A DNA stretch of 64,000 nucleotides, taken from assembly GCA_020633205.1 (NCBI GenBank), contig JACKEB010000011.1, forward strand, positions 1,098,501 through 1,162,500. Reading direction: 5' to 3'. Positions within the stretch are counted from its first letter, which is position 1; each line of letters starts with the position of its first letter. The notes below the pieces were generated by a model, which did not search any database, was not told where the DNA came from, and saw only the letters and a program-made list of their open reading frames with translations. Both the position numbers and the translations under genes were made by a program. Positions 33,480 to 41,841 of this stretch are shown piece after piece. This stretch comes from Polyangiaceae bacterium (GTDB lineage Bacteria; Myxococcota_A; Polyangia; Polyangiales; Polyangiaceae).

Positions 33480-34145
33480 CTACGGCGTGATGCTGACGTT
33501 TGAATCGAACTTAGCCCCAGTGATGTCGGCGCCTGCAAAGGTAGCGCCATCGAGCTTTGCTCCGCGGAAGTCCGCATCGACCAGTGTGGCGCCATCGAAC
33601 GCACAATGGGAGACGTCCGCGTTGACGAAGATGACACGAGTTAGGTTCGCGCCTTTGAAATTGCTACGCGCCAGGTTCGCCTTCTCGAAAGTGGAATCGG
33701 TAATGTCCGCCTGCCAGAAGTACGTCCCTTCACCGGTTGCACCGTCGAAAGTGGCGGCCGTCAGATCGCACTTGAAGAAGTCCACGCTGGACACGTCAGC
33801 GTGAGTGAAGTCGCACCCGGCCAACACCGCTTCACGGACGATGCTGGAGCCGAGCATTGAGCCGACGAAGATCGCGCTATCGCAGTCGCAACTCGACAGG
33901 TTGCACTGGAAGAGGCGGGCATTGGTTAGATCCGCACAGCGAAAGGATGATTGAAAAAAGTTGACCTCAATCGCGCGGAAATCGTCGAATACTGCTTGGT
34001 CGAATTTGCAGCTCTCGAGCTGAAGGTCGCGCAAACGAACGTCGCTCAGATCTTCGGCCGTAAAGTCCTGGCCCGCGCCGCCACCGCTTTCAGTGACCGT
34101 ATCGGTGCCACGAACAGCGATCCATGCATTAGGTAGTTTTGTCAT
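33480..34145 (-). CDS. Pentapeptide-repeat protein, probable immunity gene of cassette 4
   Basis: 221 aa with a regular A-[DN]-L/F-x-x pentapeptide pattern through most of its length (ADLTNARLFQ, ANLARSNFKGANLTR, ADFRGAKLDGATFAGADITG). This predicts a right-handed beta helix, as in MfpA/Qnr-type DNA mimics and some toxin-protection proteins. It overlaps the preceding immunity gene by 17 bp and is the last intact gene of cassette 4. No signal peptide; cytoplasmic. Because the cassette toxin is a predicted nuclease, a DNA-mimic shield against it is plausible, but this is inference from family and position. Confidence 0.85.
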   Translation of the reverse strand: MTKLPNAWIAVRGTDTVTESGGGAGQDFTAEDLSDVRLRDLQLESCKFDQAVFDDFRAIEVNFFQSSFRCADLTNARLFQCNLSSCDCDSAIFVGSMLGSSIVREAVLAGCDFTHADVSSVDFFKCDLTAATFDGATGEGTYFWQADITDSTFEKANLARSNFKGANLTRVIFVNADVSHCAFDGATLVDADFRGAKLDGATFAGADITGAKFDSNVSITP

Positions 34146-34881
34146 GCTTGAGATTCCAGCTCGGATCTAGTTGCCAGGCAGGGGGCTTTGGGCGGGGGTA
34201 CTTGGAGAAGTCGCCTCGAAGACCGACCTCCGCGAGTACCCGGCAAGCTTTGGCGCGCGCCGCGTCGAGGTCTTCGAAGGTTGCTTTCCATGGTGGGCCT
34301 TCGACCAAGTCAACGATTGTTACTCCGGTGTCAGTCTTACTGACGTGCCCTAATCTGGAGATTGCCTGCGGCCCAATTAGGTCGACCAAGAACGGTGAGT
34401 ACCAGGTTCGGGCAAAGATGGTGCCGGGACCGTAGCCACGAAGATCCGAGATGTCCATCCCCAGGCCCTGCGAGAACTCTGGGGTTTCCTTGGTATCTCT
34501 CGTTCGCCAGTCGACGTGGATAAAACCGTAGTCCACTTGGAAGAGTGACGCGATGTCGTTCAGTGCCGACCACCAGGCTTCGAAGTGTGGCTCGCGAAGA
34601 GGCCCGTCGAGGTCCAAGTAGAGCTTGCTCAGCGTCCAGGCGTCTTGTTTACAATGAATCGTGTATTTCGGGGCTTTGGTTCTGGTGAGCTCAACTGGCT
34701 TGTATTGCTGCACTCTTGTTCGCACGTCTACGGGGTCATAGGGGGTCCGACGGATCCCGATCTGCGCGTGGGTCGGAGCGATGGTCGGATCGGCTTCCAG
34801 TCGGCCGAGCCAGCCGTCGAGTAGCGTGGGTTCGTACACCCGAGACATGGTGAATAGTCGTGCGAATAGTTTGTCGGCCAT
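34129..34881 (-). CDS. Putative immunity protein of cassette 4 (unrelated to ImmA)
   Basis: 250 aa, ATG at 34881, 12 bp after the cassette 4 toxin stop. It begins ADKLFARLFTMSRVYEPTLL and ends PRPKPPAWQLDPSWNLKHD; the middle has IHVDWRTRDTKETPEFSQ and DISDLRGYGPGTIFARTWYS. It shares no evident sequence with ImmA or ImmB and occupies the immunity position, so I infer immunity to the cassette 4 toxin. Resemblance to the Imm52 family crossed my mind, but I cannot support it. No signal peptide, so cytoplasmic. Confidence 0.65.
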   Translation of the reverse strand: MADKLFARLFTMSRVYEPTLLDGWLGRLEADPTIAPTHAQIGIRRTPYDPVDVRTRVQQYKPVELTRTKAPKYTIHCKQDAWTLSKLYLDLDGPLREPHFEAWWSALNDIASLFQVDYGFIHVDWRTRDTKETPEFSQGLGMDISDLRGYGPGTIFARTWYSPFLVDLIGPQAISRLGHVSKTDTGVTIVDLVEGPPWKATFEDLDAARAKACRVLAEVGLRGDFSKYPRPKPPAWQLDPSWNLKHDKTT

Positions 34882-34892
34882 CTCTTACCTGC

Positions 34893-35784
34893 TCAGGCGG
34901 CTCCACTTTGCTGCTGCCGCTTCTCTTCTTCTTGCTTCTTCCTGTGGGCTTCGGCTTTCGCCGGGTCTCCACCCACCAGAGGAACTGCGTCTTTTGCTGG
35001 CATGGGTTCGCCCCATTGTCCCTTGTCGGCTGGGTTGTTTGGGTCCTGTTGCCATTCTCGATAGTTGCCGTCTTTGTCTCGATGTAAGACTTTCGACTCC
35101 CCGGCAAGCGGGCCGCTCGGTCGGCAGTTATTGGGGTCGTCGGACGCCATCACGACCACGGGTGTTTTCCCATCTTGTTCTGCGCCTGCCTGCTGCCCTC
35201 GGAGCTGTGCCGAGTTGTTTTGCGTACGTGGTTTCCCGTCTTCTGTAGGTTTATTCGATTGAGACTTGACGTCCACTACCGCGCCGTTCTCGCGTCCGTC
35301 CTCGAAAGCGGTTGGCTTGTCTGATGTGGCGTCTGGGCGAGTCTTCTCACCATCATTCTCGGTCGGGTACTCCTTAGGAGGACTCTTGTTGTTGTTGTTC
35401 TCTAGTCCGAGTTCGTCGAGCACCTTGTTTTCGAGCTCGCGTCCACGTTCACCGTTCTCCTCGACTTGGTCGTGCTGCTTGCGCCACGCGGCAGGGTCCT
35501 CAGGATCCATGCCGCGGTTCTCGCGAGAGCAAGCGTTCGTCTCGTACCGGGCTTGTAGGAGCTCTTCATAAGCCTGACGTCGCTCATCGTCGGTCTTCGC
35601 TGCCTCGAGCTTCTTCTTTGCCTCATCTTTGCGCGCGTCGAAGTGCTTTTTCTGCTCTGGGGTAAGATGATCGGAGTTGAGCTTGTTGTCCCCCGTCTTG
35701 GGAGCGGAATCGTCCTTCTTCTTCTGCGGGTGCAGGTCCGGGAAGTCTTCACGGGCTCTCTTGGTGTGGCTGCCGCTGCGTGCT
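34893..35784 (-). pseudogene. Toxin 4, 3' part (separated from its 5' part by an IS)
   Basis: The frame, read from the right, starts within a 138-bp repeat and ends at the TGA at 34893. After the repeated segment (TKRAREDFPDLHPQKKKD) come charged helices (KDEAKKKLEAAKTDDERRQA) and a candidate nuclease end: GEKTRPDATSDKPTAF and GAVVDVKSQSN, then AQLRGQQAGAEQDGKTPVVV. The P-D and D-x-K pair suggests a PD-(D/E)XK fold with Asp in place of Glu. Its 5' part is at 37269-37608. It differs from the other toxins in sequence, so it is a separate toxin family. As it stands the gene is split and probably inactive. Confidence 0.75.
35647..35784. repeat. 138-bp direct repeat, left copy (flanks the IS)
   Basis: Apparently identical over 138 bp to 37269-37406. 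Both copies are part of the toxin 4 coding sequence; the left copy leads into the rest of the toxin and the right copy is joined to the 5' part. Far longer than the 8 bp typical for target duplication of this IS family. Confidence 0.85.
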
Positions 35785-37268
35785 TGCAACGGAATGGGAG
35801 GTGACCAGCGATGGGTCGGCAGCGAGATCTTATCACGCAGATTCTTGGGTACCGAGGATGGAAGGTGAGGAGCTGGCGCTGGGAAAGCGCGGACGGGAGG
35901 GCCATCGTCCCGCTTCGAAACCACGTCCCGGCCGACGCGGTGCTTGTGATCGAGCTTGAGCGCCGCTGGGCCGCTCGGTGCAGCCACTGCCTGGCGATCT
36001 GTTCGAAGCTCCACGAGCGTGGGAAGGTGCGCCGCTGGGAGGAGCTGCCGGCCATCGGGCACCGCGTGGTTCTGGAGTATGCGCCGGAGCGAGTCAAGTG
36101 CAAGGCATGTGGCAGCTGCCCCACGGAACTACTTGCCTGGGCCGACCCGAAGCAACGGCAAACTCGGCGCTTACAGCACCACCTGGCGTTGGATGCGCTG
36201 TCGATGCCGCTGACGCATGTCGCGGTCAAGTACAGACTCTCATGGCGGACCGTGCGCCGGTCCGAGGTCGCTGCCTTCGAGCGGTGGCACTCCACCAGAC
36301 CCGAAAGCCCGCTCGAGGAGGTGGGGCTCGATGAGAAGTGGCTGGGACGACGCCACAAGAGCGGGCACAAGTTCGTCACCATCGCGAGCAACCTCCGCTC
36401 CGGGGAGCCTGTCTGGATTGGTTACGGTCGCAGCGAGGCGGACGTCAAACGTTTCCTCGACACACTGACGGCGGAAAAGAAGTCCAAGATCAAGCTGTTC
36501 GCCTGCGACATGCACAAGCCGTTTCATGCGGCGATTCGCAGCGACGAGCAACTGGCTCACGCGGCGATCGTTCACGACCCTTTCCACATCATGAAGCGCG
36601 CCGGCGAAGCTGTTACCGAGCTGAGGCGGCAGATTTTCTTCCGTGCGGGACCGGAGCTGCGCGCCATCGGTCGGGGCACACGCTGGCTGGTACTGAGACC
36701 GTGGGAGCGACTTGGCGAGGAAGACCAAATCAAGCTCAACAAGCTGTTCGCCCTGAACAACAAACTGATGCGCGCCTACCAGGTGCTCGAGGAACTGCGT
36801 GAGGCACTCAAAGCCCCGGATGGCGCAACCATGCGGAAAGCGCTTCAGCACATACTTTACCGCACAGAAAAGAAATCGAACGTTCCGATGCGAAAGCTCC
36901 ACGACTCCTTACGCGGCCACTACGATGGCATCGTCGCGCTGGCAGAGCATCGGCCGCCCACCGGTCGCCTCGAGGCGCTCAACAACAATTGGGAGACGCT
37001 CGTCCGCCGCGGCCGAGGCTACCGCGACCACCAATACCTATTCCGCAAGCTGCAGTTCATCACCGCAAACCCTGTCCGCACCGCTCAAGGAGCGGATCGC
37101 TTCCTCGCTTTGGGGCTGGCGGCACCAACCAGCGCTGCGGCATGAACCAACCGGCGCCTGGCATGATCCTCGGCTCTTGAGACGGTCACGCGATCTCAAG
37201 CTGCGAGGACCGTGTCAGGCGCCGCGCGGAAACTCGATGAGTCTGCCCGGATTCGGCATAAGAGCCTT
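35785..37268 (+). mobile_element. ISL3-family insertion sequence in toxin 4
   Basis: About 1.48 kb between the two 138-bp repeats, with a single transposase gene at 35811-37145. The right end, read from the minus strand, begins GGCTCTTATGCCGAATCC at about 37266, which is typical of ISL3 termini. The matching left end was not identified: the only GGCTCT nearby (35754) is inside the duplicated toxin sequence. Confidence 0.8.
35811..37145 (+). CDS. tnpA: ISL3-family transposase (DDE)
   Basis: 444 aa, preceded by GGGAGGTGA at 7 bases. N-terminal zinc-finger-like Cys pattern (RCSHCLAIC and KCKACGSCP, residues about 45-110), then a helix-turn-helix region (SWRTVRR) and a DDE core with GLDEKWLG (about residue 170), FACDMHKPFHAAI (about 230) and HDPFHIMK. 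The end has RLEALNNNWETLVRRGRGYR, typical of ISL3 transposases. Length is normal and no frameshift is visible, so it may be active. It is antisense to the toxin gene it interrupts. Confidence 0.95.
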   Translation: MGRQRDLITQILGYRGWKVRSWRWESADGRAIVPLRNHVPADAVLVIELERRWAARCSHCLAICSKLHERGKVRRWEELPAIGHRVVLEYAPERVKCKACGSCPTELLAWADPKQRQTRRLQHHLALDALSMPLTHVAVKYRLSWRTVRRSEVAAFERWHSTRPESPLEEVGLDEKWLGRRHKSGHKFVTIASNLRSGEPVWIGYGRSEADVKRFLDTLTAEKKSKIKLFACDMHKPFHAAIRSDEQLAHAAIVHDPFHIMKRAGEAVTELRRQIFFRAGPELRAIGRGTRWLVLRPWERLGEEDQIKLNKLFALNNKLMRAYQVLEELREALKAPDGATMRKALQHILYRTEKKSNVPMRKLHDSLRGHYDGIVALAEHRPPTGRLEALNNNWETLVRRGRGYRDHQYLFRKLQFITANPVRTAQGADRFLALGLAAPTSAAA

Positions 37269-37406
37269 TTTTTCTGCTCTGGGGTAAGATGATCGGAGTT
37301 GAGCTTGTTGTCCCCCGTCTTGGGAGCGGAATCGTCCTTCTTCTTCTGCGGGTGCAGGTCCGGGAAGTCTTCACGGGCTCTCTTGGTGTGGCTGCCGCTG
37401 CGTGCT
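37269..37406. repeat. 138-bp direct repeat, right copy
   Basis: Right copy of the pair described at 35647-35784; offset between the two is exactly 1622 bp. Confidence 0.85.
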
Positions 37407-37608
37407 CCCGGGCTCTCAACACTCGGATCCCCCGAGTGTGCCTTCTTACCCTCCGCCTTCAACCCCAGTGGGTCACTGACAAGCGTCGGTGACCCATTGA
37501 ACCCTAGTAGGTTGTACCCTCCAGCAGTTCCGAGAGGATCCGGAGAGAGCCATCTTCCTAACGAATTGTCAAAGTAGCGGTACCTCGTACAACTGAGACC
37601 AGTCTCAT
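37269..37608 (-). pseudogene. Toxin 4, 5' part with Rhs-core remnant
   Basis: Read from the right, the frame begins in a copy of the Rhs-core end (HETGLSCTRYRYFDN, then NSLGRWLSPDPLGTAGGY and LVSDPLGL) and continues KAEGKKAHSGDPSVESPG and into the 138-bp repeat. The frame then runs into the IS and stops at 37196. The remnant joins linker L2 at HETG. Reconnecting it to 34893-35784 restores a full toxin. Confidence 0.75.
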
Positions 37609-37758
37609 GTAGGGTTGCCTCCCCCCGGCCGCGAGTGCCGGGAGGAAACAGCTTGAGCTTTCAAAGAGCTAGGACGTTACGTCCTGAGATCTTGCGCGTC
37701 CGCCCCCTCCCGGCGCCGGCCGCGTCTCGCTACCGCTCGCGCGCGCGGGCGGAGGGGG
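37609..37758. repeat. Inter-cassette linker L2
   Basis: 150-bp copy of the linker described at L1, directly after the stop codon of ImmB3 (minus strand) and before the Rhs remnant of cassette 4. Confidence 0.9.
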
Positions 37759-38289
37759 TTAGTAGATGAAACCGAAGAGGGCGTTGCTTCTCGCGTTTGC
37801 GACCGTGACCCAGTCGGAGACCGCTAGGAGGATATCCTCTAGGTCGGGGTTGCTGTGCTTAGGGGGCTGTCGCTCCAGAAGCGGAGCGGCTGCCCTCAAT
37901 CGTTCGGTCGACCAGTGCCCAAACTGGGGGAAGTCACTCGCTTCATAGAACTCGAACACTCCCTGCCCGTACACGAGGTCTTCAAACGAGAGCTGACAAG
38001 GATGCGCGAGCAACGCGCGGTCGACCTCCGAAATGGTATCGAGCAGAATTGGCGACACGGCTGAGTTGTCTAGCTCGACGCCAAAGTGCTGACAGAGCGC
38101 TTCGAAGGCGAAGATCTGCTGATCGGCGCGTCCACGACACGTGCCCGACTTGAGGAGTTGCATGACCTGCGGCCAGATGTCGTCATCGCACTTGGCTTCG
38201 AGTTGCTCCAAGAGGTCTGGAGTGTTGCTCCCAAGCGCCTTCTCGAGGGCTGCCTGATCGACGCTGTACACCATGATTCCCCGTCCCAT
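37759..38289 (-). CDS. ImmB3, immunity-type protein of Rhs cassette 3
   Basis: 176 aa from ATG at 38289, starting MGRGIMVYSVDQAALEKALG and ending ARSNALFGFIY. It is a diverged copy of ImmB5/ImmB2 (for example QHFGVELDNSAVSPILLDT versus KYFGVELDNGAVSPIRQST). It follows ImmA3 with a 4-bp gap and is followed directly by linker L2. Intact and probably functional; role inferred from position. Confidence 0.72.
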   Translation of the reverse strand: MGRGIMVYSVDQAALEKALGSNTPDLLEQLEAKCDDDIWPQVMQLLKSGTCRGRADQQIFAFEALCQHFGVELDNSAVSPILLDTISEVDRALLAHPCQLSFEDLVYGQGVFEFYEASDFPQFGHWSTERLRAAAPLLERQPPKHSNPDLEDILLAVSDWVTVANARSNALFGFIY

Positions 38290-38293
38290 GCTT

Positions 38294-39187
38294 CTAGGCC
38301 TTAGGCGGTGAGTGGTAGAGGGTCTTGAAGTGGTCGAGGAGCCCCACGGGAGGGCCATCAATAATCCAGCGTGGCGTGTAGTCGGACTCGACCTCGAACT
38401 TCAGACCCTGGAGCTCTGCCTCGATGGCTAGCGCGATGTTGAACCAGTCATGGTAGCTGTCTGGTGCCGACTTGTTCTTGCCAGCTCCCCAGAATGCCTT
38501 GAACGCCTTCAAACTCGCGACCGCAGACTCCGTGTACGCCGCTTGCTCACCCGAACGGATGCTTCGCATGACAGCGACGATTGATGTATCCGCCTTGGCT
38601 AGGCGTGGGCCCGAGATCGTCGCTTTTTCCGGGCTACTCAGCGCTTCGGTCTTCGTTGCCCGTTTCTCGAAGTCCTTGCCTTCGGTCCAAAAGGCCAGCG
38701 CAGCCGCAGCGAGAGCCAGCTGGTAGTCATCCCGCTGCCCGGGGATGCGTTTGAAGTTCTTGTGATCGTATTCGAGCAGCGATGCCACGGCCTCGGGGCG
38801 CCGTAGGATCTTGGCGCAGCAAACCGCTAGCCACCAATCGCGTGGGGTTGCGCCTAGGCCGGGCGTTGCCCCGGGGATATGAAGCGTGCGCCCACACAAC
38901 TCGACCTCGACGTTGCCCTTGGTATACCAAAGTCTGAAGCCAGCAACTGCGTAGTCGACCGCCGCGTTGAGTATCTCCCAGAAGGAGTTCACGTCGGCGA
39001 TCAGGAGCATGGTGTTGGCACGGGTGCGCGCAATTGACGCGAGGTGTCCTGGCTTGCCCGAATCCTCAACAGCAAGCTGTGCCGCGCGCCAACGTGTTGT
39101 ATCGGCCGTTTGTTGTCGATTCCGCTCGAGTTCTCCTTTCGCGAAGAAGTTGTCCAGCTTGTGCCTTGTTACCTTGTGTCCGGTCAT
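38294..39187 (-). CDS. ImmA3, immunity-type protein of Rhs cassette 3
   Basis: 297 aa, beginning MTGHKVTRHKLDNFFAKGEL; start overlaps the toxin 3 stop by 4 bases. Keeps the family blocks (LNAAVDYAVAGFRLWYTKGN, GPRLAKADTSIVAVMRSIR, DYTPRWIIDGPPVGLLDHF) but is clearly more diverged from ImmA2 and ImmA5 than those are from each other. Its toxin is also the most diverged of the four nuclease copies, which fits toxin-immunity co-evolution. Cytoplasmic, helical. Confidence 0.75.
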   Translation of the reverse strand: MTGHKVTRHKLDNFFAKGELERNRQQTADTTRWRAAQLAVEDSGKPGHLASIARTRANTMLLIADVNSFWEILNAAVDYAVAGFRLWYTKGNVEVELCGRTLHIPGATPGLGATPRDWWLAVCCAKILRRPEAVASLLEYDHKNFKRIPGQRDDYQLALAAAALAFWTEGKDFEKRATKTEALSSPEKATISGPRLAKADTSIVAVMRSIRSGEQAAYTESAVASLKAFKAFWGAGKNKSAPDSYHDWFNIALAIEAELQGLKFEVESDYTPRWIIDGPPVGLLDHFKTLYHSPPKA

Positions 39188-40119
39188 TTTCGCTTTGGAT
39201 GCTTGTTGCCGTCAGCGTCGTACGACTGATTCTCGTACTCCGTAACCTTGATTGGTTTGGGGTTGCCATCCGCATCGAATGGCTGAGTTACTTTGACGTA
39301 GTCTGCTGGAGCGCCATCCTGAATATCGGTCGCCATAGCGCGTTGCGCATCCGATGCCTTCGGATCCGTCGCTTGCTTGTCCAACAGTTGATTCTTGTAC
39401 TCTGGTGTGCCCTGCTCGTAGCGCTCACCCGGATTGTCACCCTTGCGAGAAGACTTGTTTTTGCCTTCACCACCCTTGCTCTCCGCAATGACGTATTTCG
39501 GCGGTGGCGGACTAGGCTTGATTTCGTAGGTGTTGTCGAAGGTGTTCGGCCCTCGATCTTTCGCGACCGGTTCGGCCTTTCGCGGTTTGAACATTTGGCC
39601 GACGGCGTGATCCGTTGCAGCGTCGCCTAGGGCTTCGGAGTGTTCTCGGGCTTTCTGCTCGTGTTCCTTCGCCTTCTGTTTTTGCTTCGCGGCCTCGGCC
39701 TCGTGCTTCTTCGCAGCAGCCTTGTCACCCTTCTTCTTGGCCTCGGCGGCCTTCTGCTTCGCCCGTTCCTCGGCCTTCTTGGCCTTCTTTGCGCTTTGTA
39801 GTTCCGCGTGGCGCTCGCTTGCGACCTGCTTAGCCGTCTTCTTCCCGTCCTTGGTCTGTATTTTCTTGTTGGCCGGGAGTTCCATCTTCTTCCCTTCCGC
39901 CCGCTTGTACGACTTCTCCTTCGCGTAGTGCGTGGGCTTGTCGGGAGTGTTGGGATCGCTCGCGTACTGTCCCTTACTGTTTCGGAGCTTTCCGTCTCCG
40001 TCGCGGTGGGTTCCGGGCGGATCGCCCTTGCCCTTCCCCTTTTTCTTCGGAGTCTGCCGCGGCTTCGGCGAGGCCTTGGCTGGGGGCTTCTGGCGTGTCT
40101 TCTTGCCCTTGGTCTTCAA
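39184..40119 (-). CDS. Toxin 3, orphan Rhs tip (predicted PD-(D/E)XK nuclease)
   Basis: 311 aa from TTG at 40119, in frame with an upstream Rhs remnant. The N-terminal part is a Lys/Pro-rich tail (KASPKPRQTPKKKGKGKGD) not present in toxins 2 and 5. A strongly charged K/E/A helix follows (residues 100-180). The nuclease core is FDNTYEIKPSPPPPKYVIAESKGG cut here for length: Asp of FDNTY and E-x-K of AESK are conserved, as is GERYEQGTPEYKNQLLDKQ. It ends DGNKHPKRK. No start codon with a ribosome site in front, so expression probably needs fusion to an Rhs core. Confidence 0.75.
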   Translation of the reverse strand: MKTKGKKTRQKPPAKASPKPRQTPKKKGKGKGDPPGTHRDGDGKLRNSKGQYASDPNTPDKPTHYAKEKSYKRAEGKKMELPANKKIQTKDGKKTAKQVASERHAELQSAKKAKKAEERAKQKAAEAKKKGDKAAAKKHEAEAAKQKQKAKEHEQKAREHSEALGDAATDHAVGQMFKPRKAEPVAKDRGPNTFDNTYEIKPSPPPPKYVIAESKGGEGKNKSSRKGDNPGERYEQGTPEYKNQLLDKQATDPKASDAQRAMATDIQDGAPADYVKVTQPFDADGNPKPIKVTEYENQSYDADGNKHPKRK

Positions 40120-40265
40120 CCCCAGTGGGTCACTGACCAGTGTTGGTGCCCCGTTAAAGCCTAGCAGGTCGTAGCCACCCGCGGTTCCGAGCGGATCAGG
40201 AGAGAGCCATCTCCCTAACGAATTGTCAAAGTACCGGTACCTCGTACAACTGAGACCAGTCTCAT
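40117..40265 (-). repeat. Rhs-core 3' remnant ahead of toxin 3
   Basis: In-frame copy of the Rhs end from HETGLSCTRYRYFDN to LVSDPLGL, joined to linker L3 at the CATGAGAC junction. Longer than the remnants of cassettes 2 and 5. Confidence 0.88.
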
Positions 40266-40416
40266 GTAGGGTTGCCTCCCCCCGGCCGCTAGTGCCGGGA
40301 GGAAACGACTTGAGCTTTCAAAGACCTAGGACAAAGCGTCCTGAGAAGCTTGCGCGTCCGCCCCCTCCCGGCGCCGGCCGCGTCTCGCTACCGCTCGCGC
40401 GCGCGGGCGGAGGGGG
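40266..40416. repeat. Inter-cassette linker L3
   Basis: 151-bp copy of the linker, immediately after the stop codon of ImmB2. Nearly identical to L1. Confidence 0.9.
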
Positions 40417-40945
40417 TTAGTAGATGAACCCGAAGAGGGCGTTATTCCGTGCGTTCGCGATGGTGATCCAGTCGGAGACGGCGAGGAGAATAGCCTCCAA
40501 GGTCTCGTCGGCGTGCTCTGGGGGATCCTGCTCGAGGACTGGCGCGGCTGCCCGAACGCTTGCCGCAGACCAGTGCCCAAATTGGGGGAAGTCACTGGCC
40601 AAGCTGAACGGGAAGACGCCGTGGCCGTACACAAGCTGATCAAAGGAGAGCCCGCACGGGTGCCCCAGCAGCGCCTGGTCCGCGTCCTGGATGGTGGACT
40701 GGCGGATGGGCGACCGGCGCCATTGTCCAGCTCGACCCCGAAGTACTTGCAGAGCGCCTTGAACGCGAAGATCTGCTGCTCCGCATCCCGCGGCAAGCAC
40801 CTGACTTGATGAGCTGCATCACCTGGGGCCAGGTGTCGTCACCGCAGATCTTCTCGAGCGCGTCGAGCAGGTCCGGGTCGTTGCTGCCCAAGGCACGTTT
40901 CAGGGCGTCGTCGTCGACGCTGTAAATCATGATTCCGCGGGACAT
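40417..40945 (-). pseudogene. ImmB2, immunity-type gene of cassette 2 with indels
   Basis: Very close in DNA sequence to ImmB5 (30820-31350), but the region is 529 bp, two short of a whole number of codons. Differences lie at about 40712 (GGGCGACCGG where ImmB5 has GGGCGAGACGG) and about 40789-40800 (CATCCCGCGG where ImmB5 has CATCCCCGCGG). The product would be cut into two frames, 40640-40945 and 40417-40800. Either a real mutation or a consensus error in a repeat. Confidence 0.75.
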
Positions 40946-40947
40946 GC

Positions 40948-41841
40948 TCAGGCCGTGGGTGGAGCTTCGTAGAGCGTCTTGAAGTGATCGAGTAATCCGG
41001 CAGGGGGGCCATCGATGAGCCAGCGCGGCGTGTAGTCCGACTCGACCTCGTAGGTCATGGCACGCGCCTCACCGTCGATCGCCAGCGCCGTGCCCAACCA
41101 GTCGTGATAGCTGTCCGGGTCCGACTTGTTCTTGCCGGTGCCCCAGAAGGCCTTGAACGCCTTCAGCGATTGAAGCGCCGCGTCGTTGAATGTCGAAGCG
41201 TCCCCCGCGCGGATCGCACGCATGACGTCGAGCTTGCTGACATCGAGCTTTGCCAAGCGTGGTCCGGAAATGGTCGCCACCCCCGGAGCTCCGAGTTCCT
41301 CCGTCTTAGTCGCATGGGCCTCGAACTCCTGCGAGTCCAGCCAGAAGTCTCGCAGCGCGGCGGCGAAGGGGACCTGGTAGGCATCTCGTTGGCCGGGGAT
41401 GCGCGCAAACTTGCTGTGGTCGTATGTCAGGAGCGAGTCCACGGCCTCCTTCCGTCGGAGGATCTTTGCGCAGGCCACGGCGTGATACCAGTCCCTCGGA
41501 GTCGCGCCAAGCCCTGGCGTTGCCCCGGGGAGACGTAGCTGCTGGCCGCAGAGCTCCACCTCGACGTCGCCCGGAGCGTACCAAAGCTTGAACCCGGCGA
41601 CCGCGTAGTCGACGGACGCGTTCAGGAACTCCCAGAAGGAGTTGACGTCGTCGATGAGGAGCATCTTGTTGGCACTTGTCCGCGTAAGGCGCGCGAGGTC
41701 ACCAGGTCTACGGGAGTCCTTGCGCGCTTGGACGGCTGTGTGACCTCGAGTGTTCGAACACGTTCGCTCCCTGGCTCTTGCGAGTTCGCCTTCCGCGTAG
41801 AAGTCGTCGAGAGGGTGTCGTTTTAGGTTCAGTTTGCTCAT
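40948..41841 (-). CDS. ImmA2, immunity-type protein of Rhs cassette 2
   Basis: 297 aa, ATG overlapping the toxin 2 stop by 4 bases. The C-terminal half (about residues 155-297) is nearly identical to ImmA5, while residues about 10-45 and 110-155 differ (LTRTSANKMLLIDDV; RRKEAVDSLLTYDHSKFARI). This patchwork points to gene conversion between cassettes with selection kept on the variable patch. Intact; immunity role inferred from position. Confidence 0.75.
   Translation of the reverse strand: MSKLNLKRHPLDDFYAEGELARARERTCSNTRGHTAVQARKDSRRPGDLARLTRTSANKMLLIDDVNSFWEFLNASVDYAVAGFKLWYAPGDVEVELCGQQLRLPGATPGLGATPRDWYHAVACAKILRRKEAVDSLLTYDHSKFARIPGQRDAYQVPFAAALRDFWLDSQEFEAHATKTEELGAPGVATISGPRLAKLDVSKLDVMRAIRAGDASTFNDAALQSLKAFKAFWGTGKNKSDPDSYHDWLGTALAIDGEARAMTYEVESDYTPRWLIDGPPAGLLDHFKTLYEAPPTA

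Noticed and set aside
35402..36391. Minus-strand frame opposite the transposase
   Set aside because: The plus strand encodes a full ISL3 transposase with a ribosome-binding site; only the left part, in a different frame, overlaps genuine toxin sequence.
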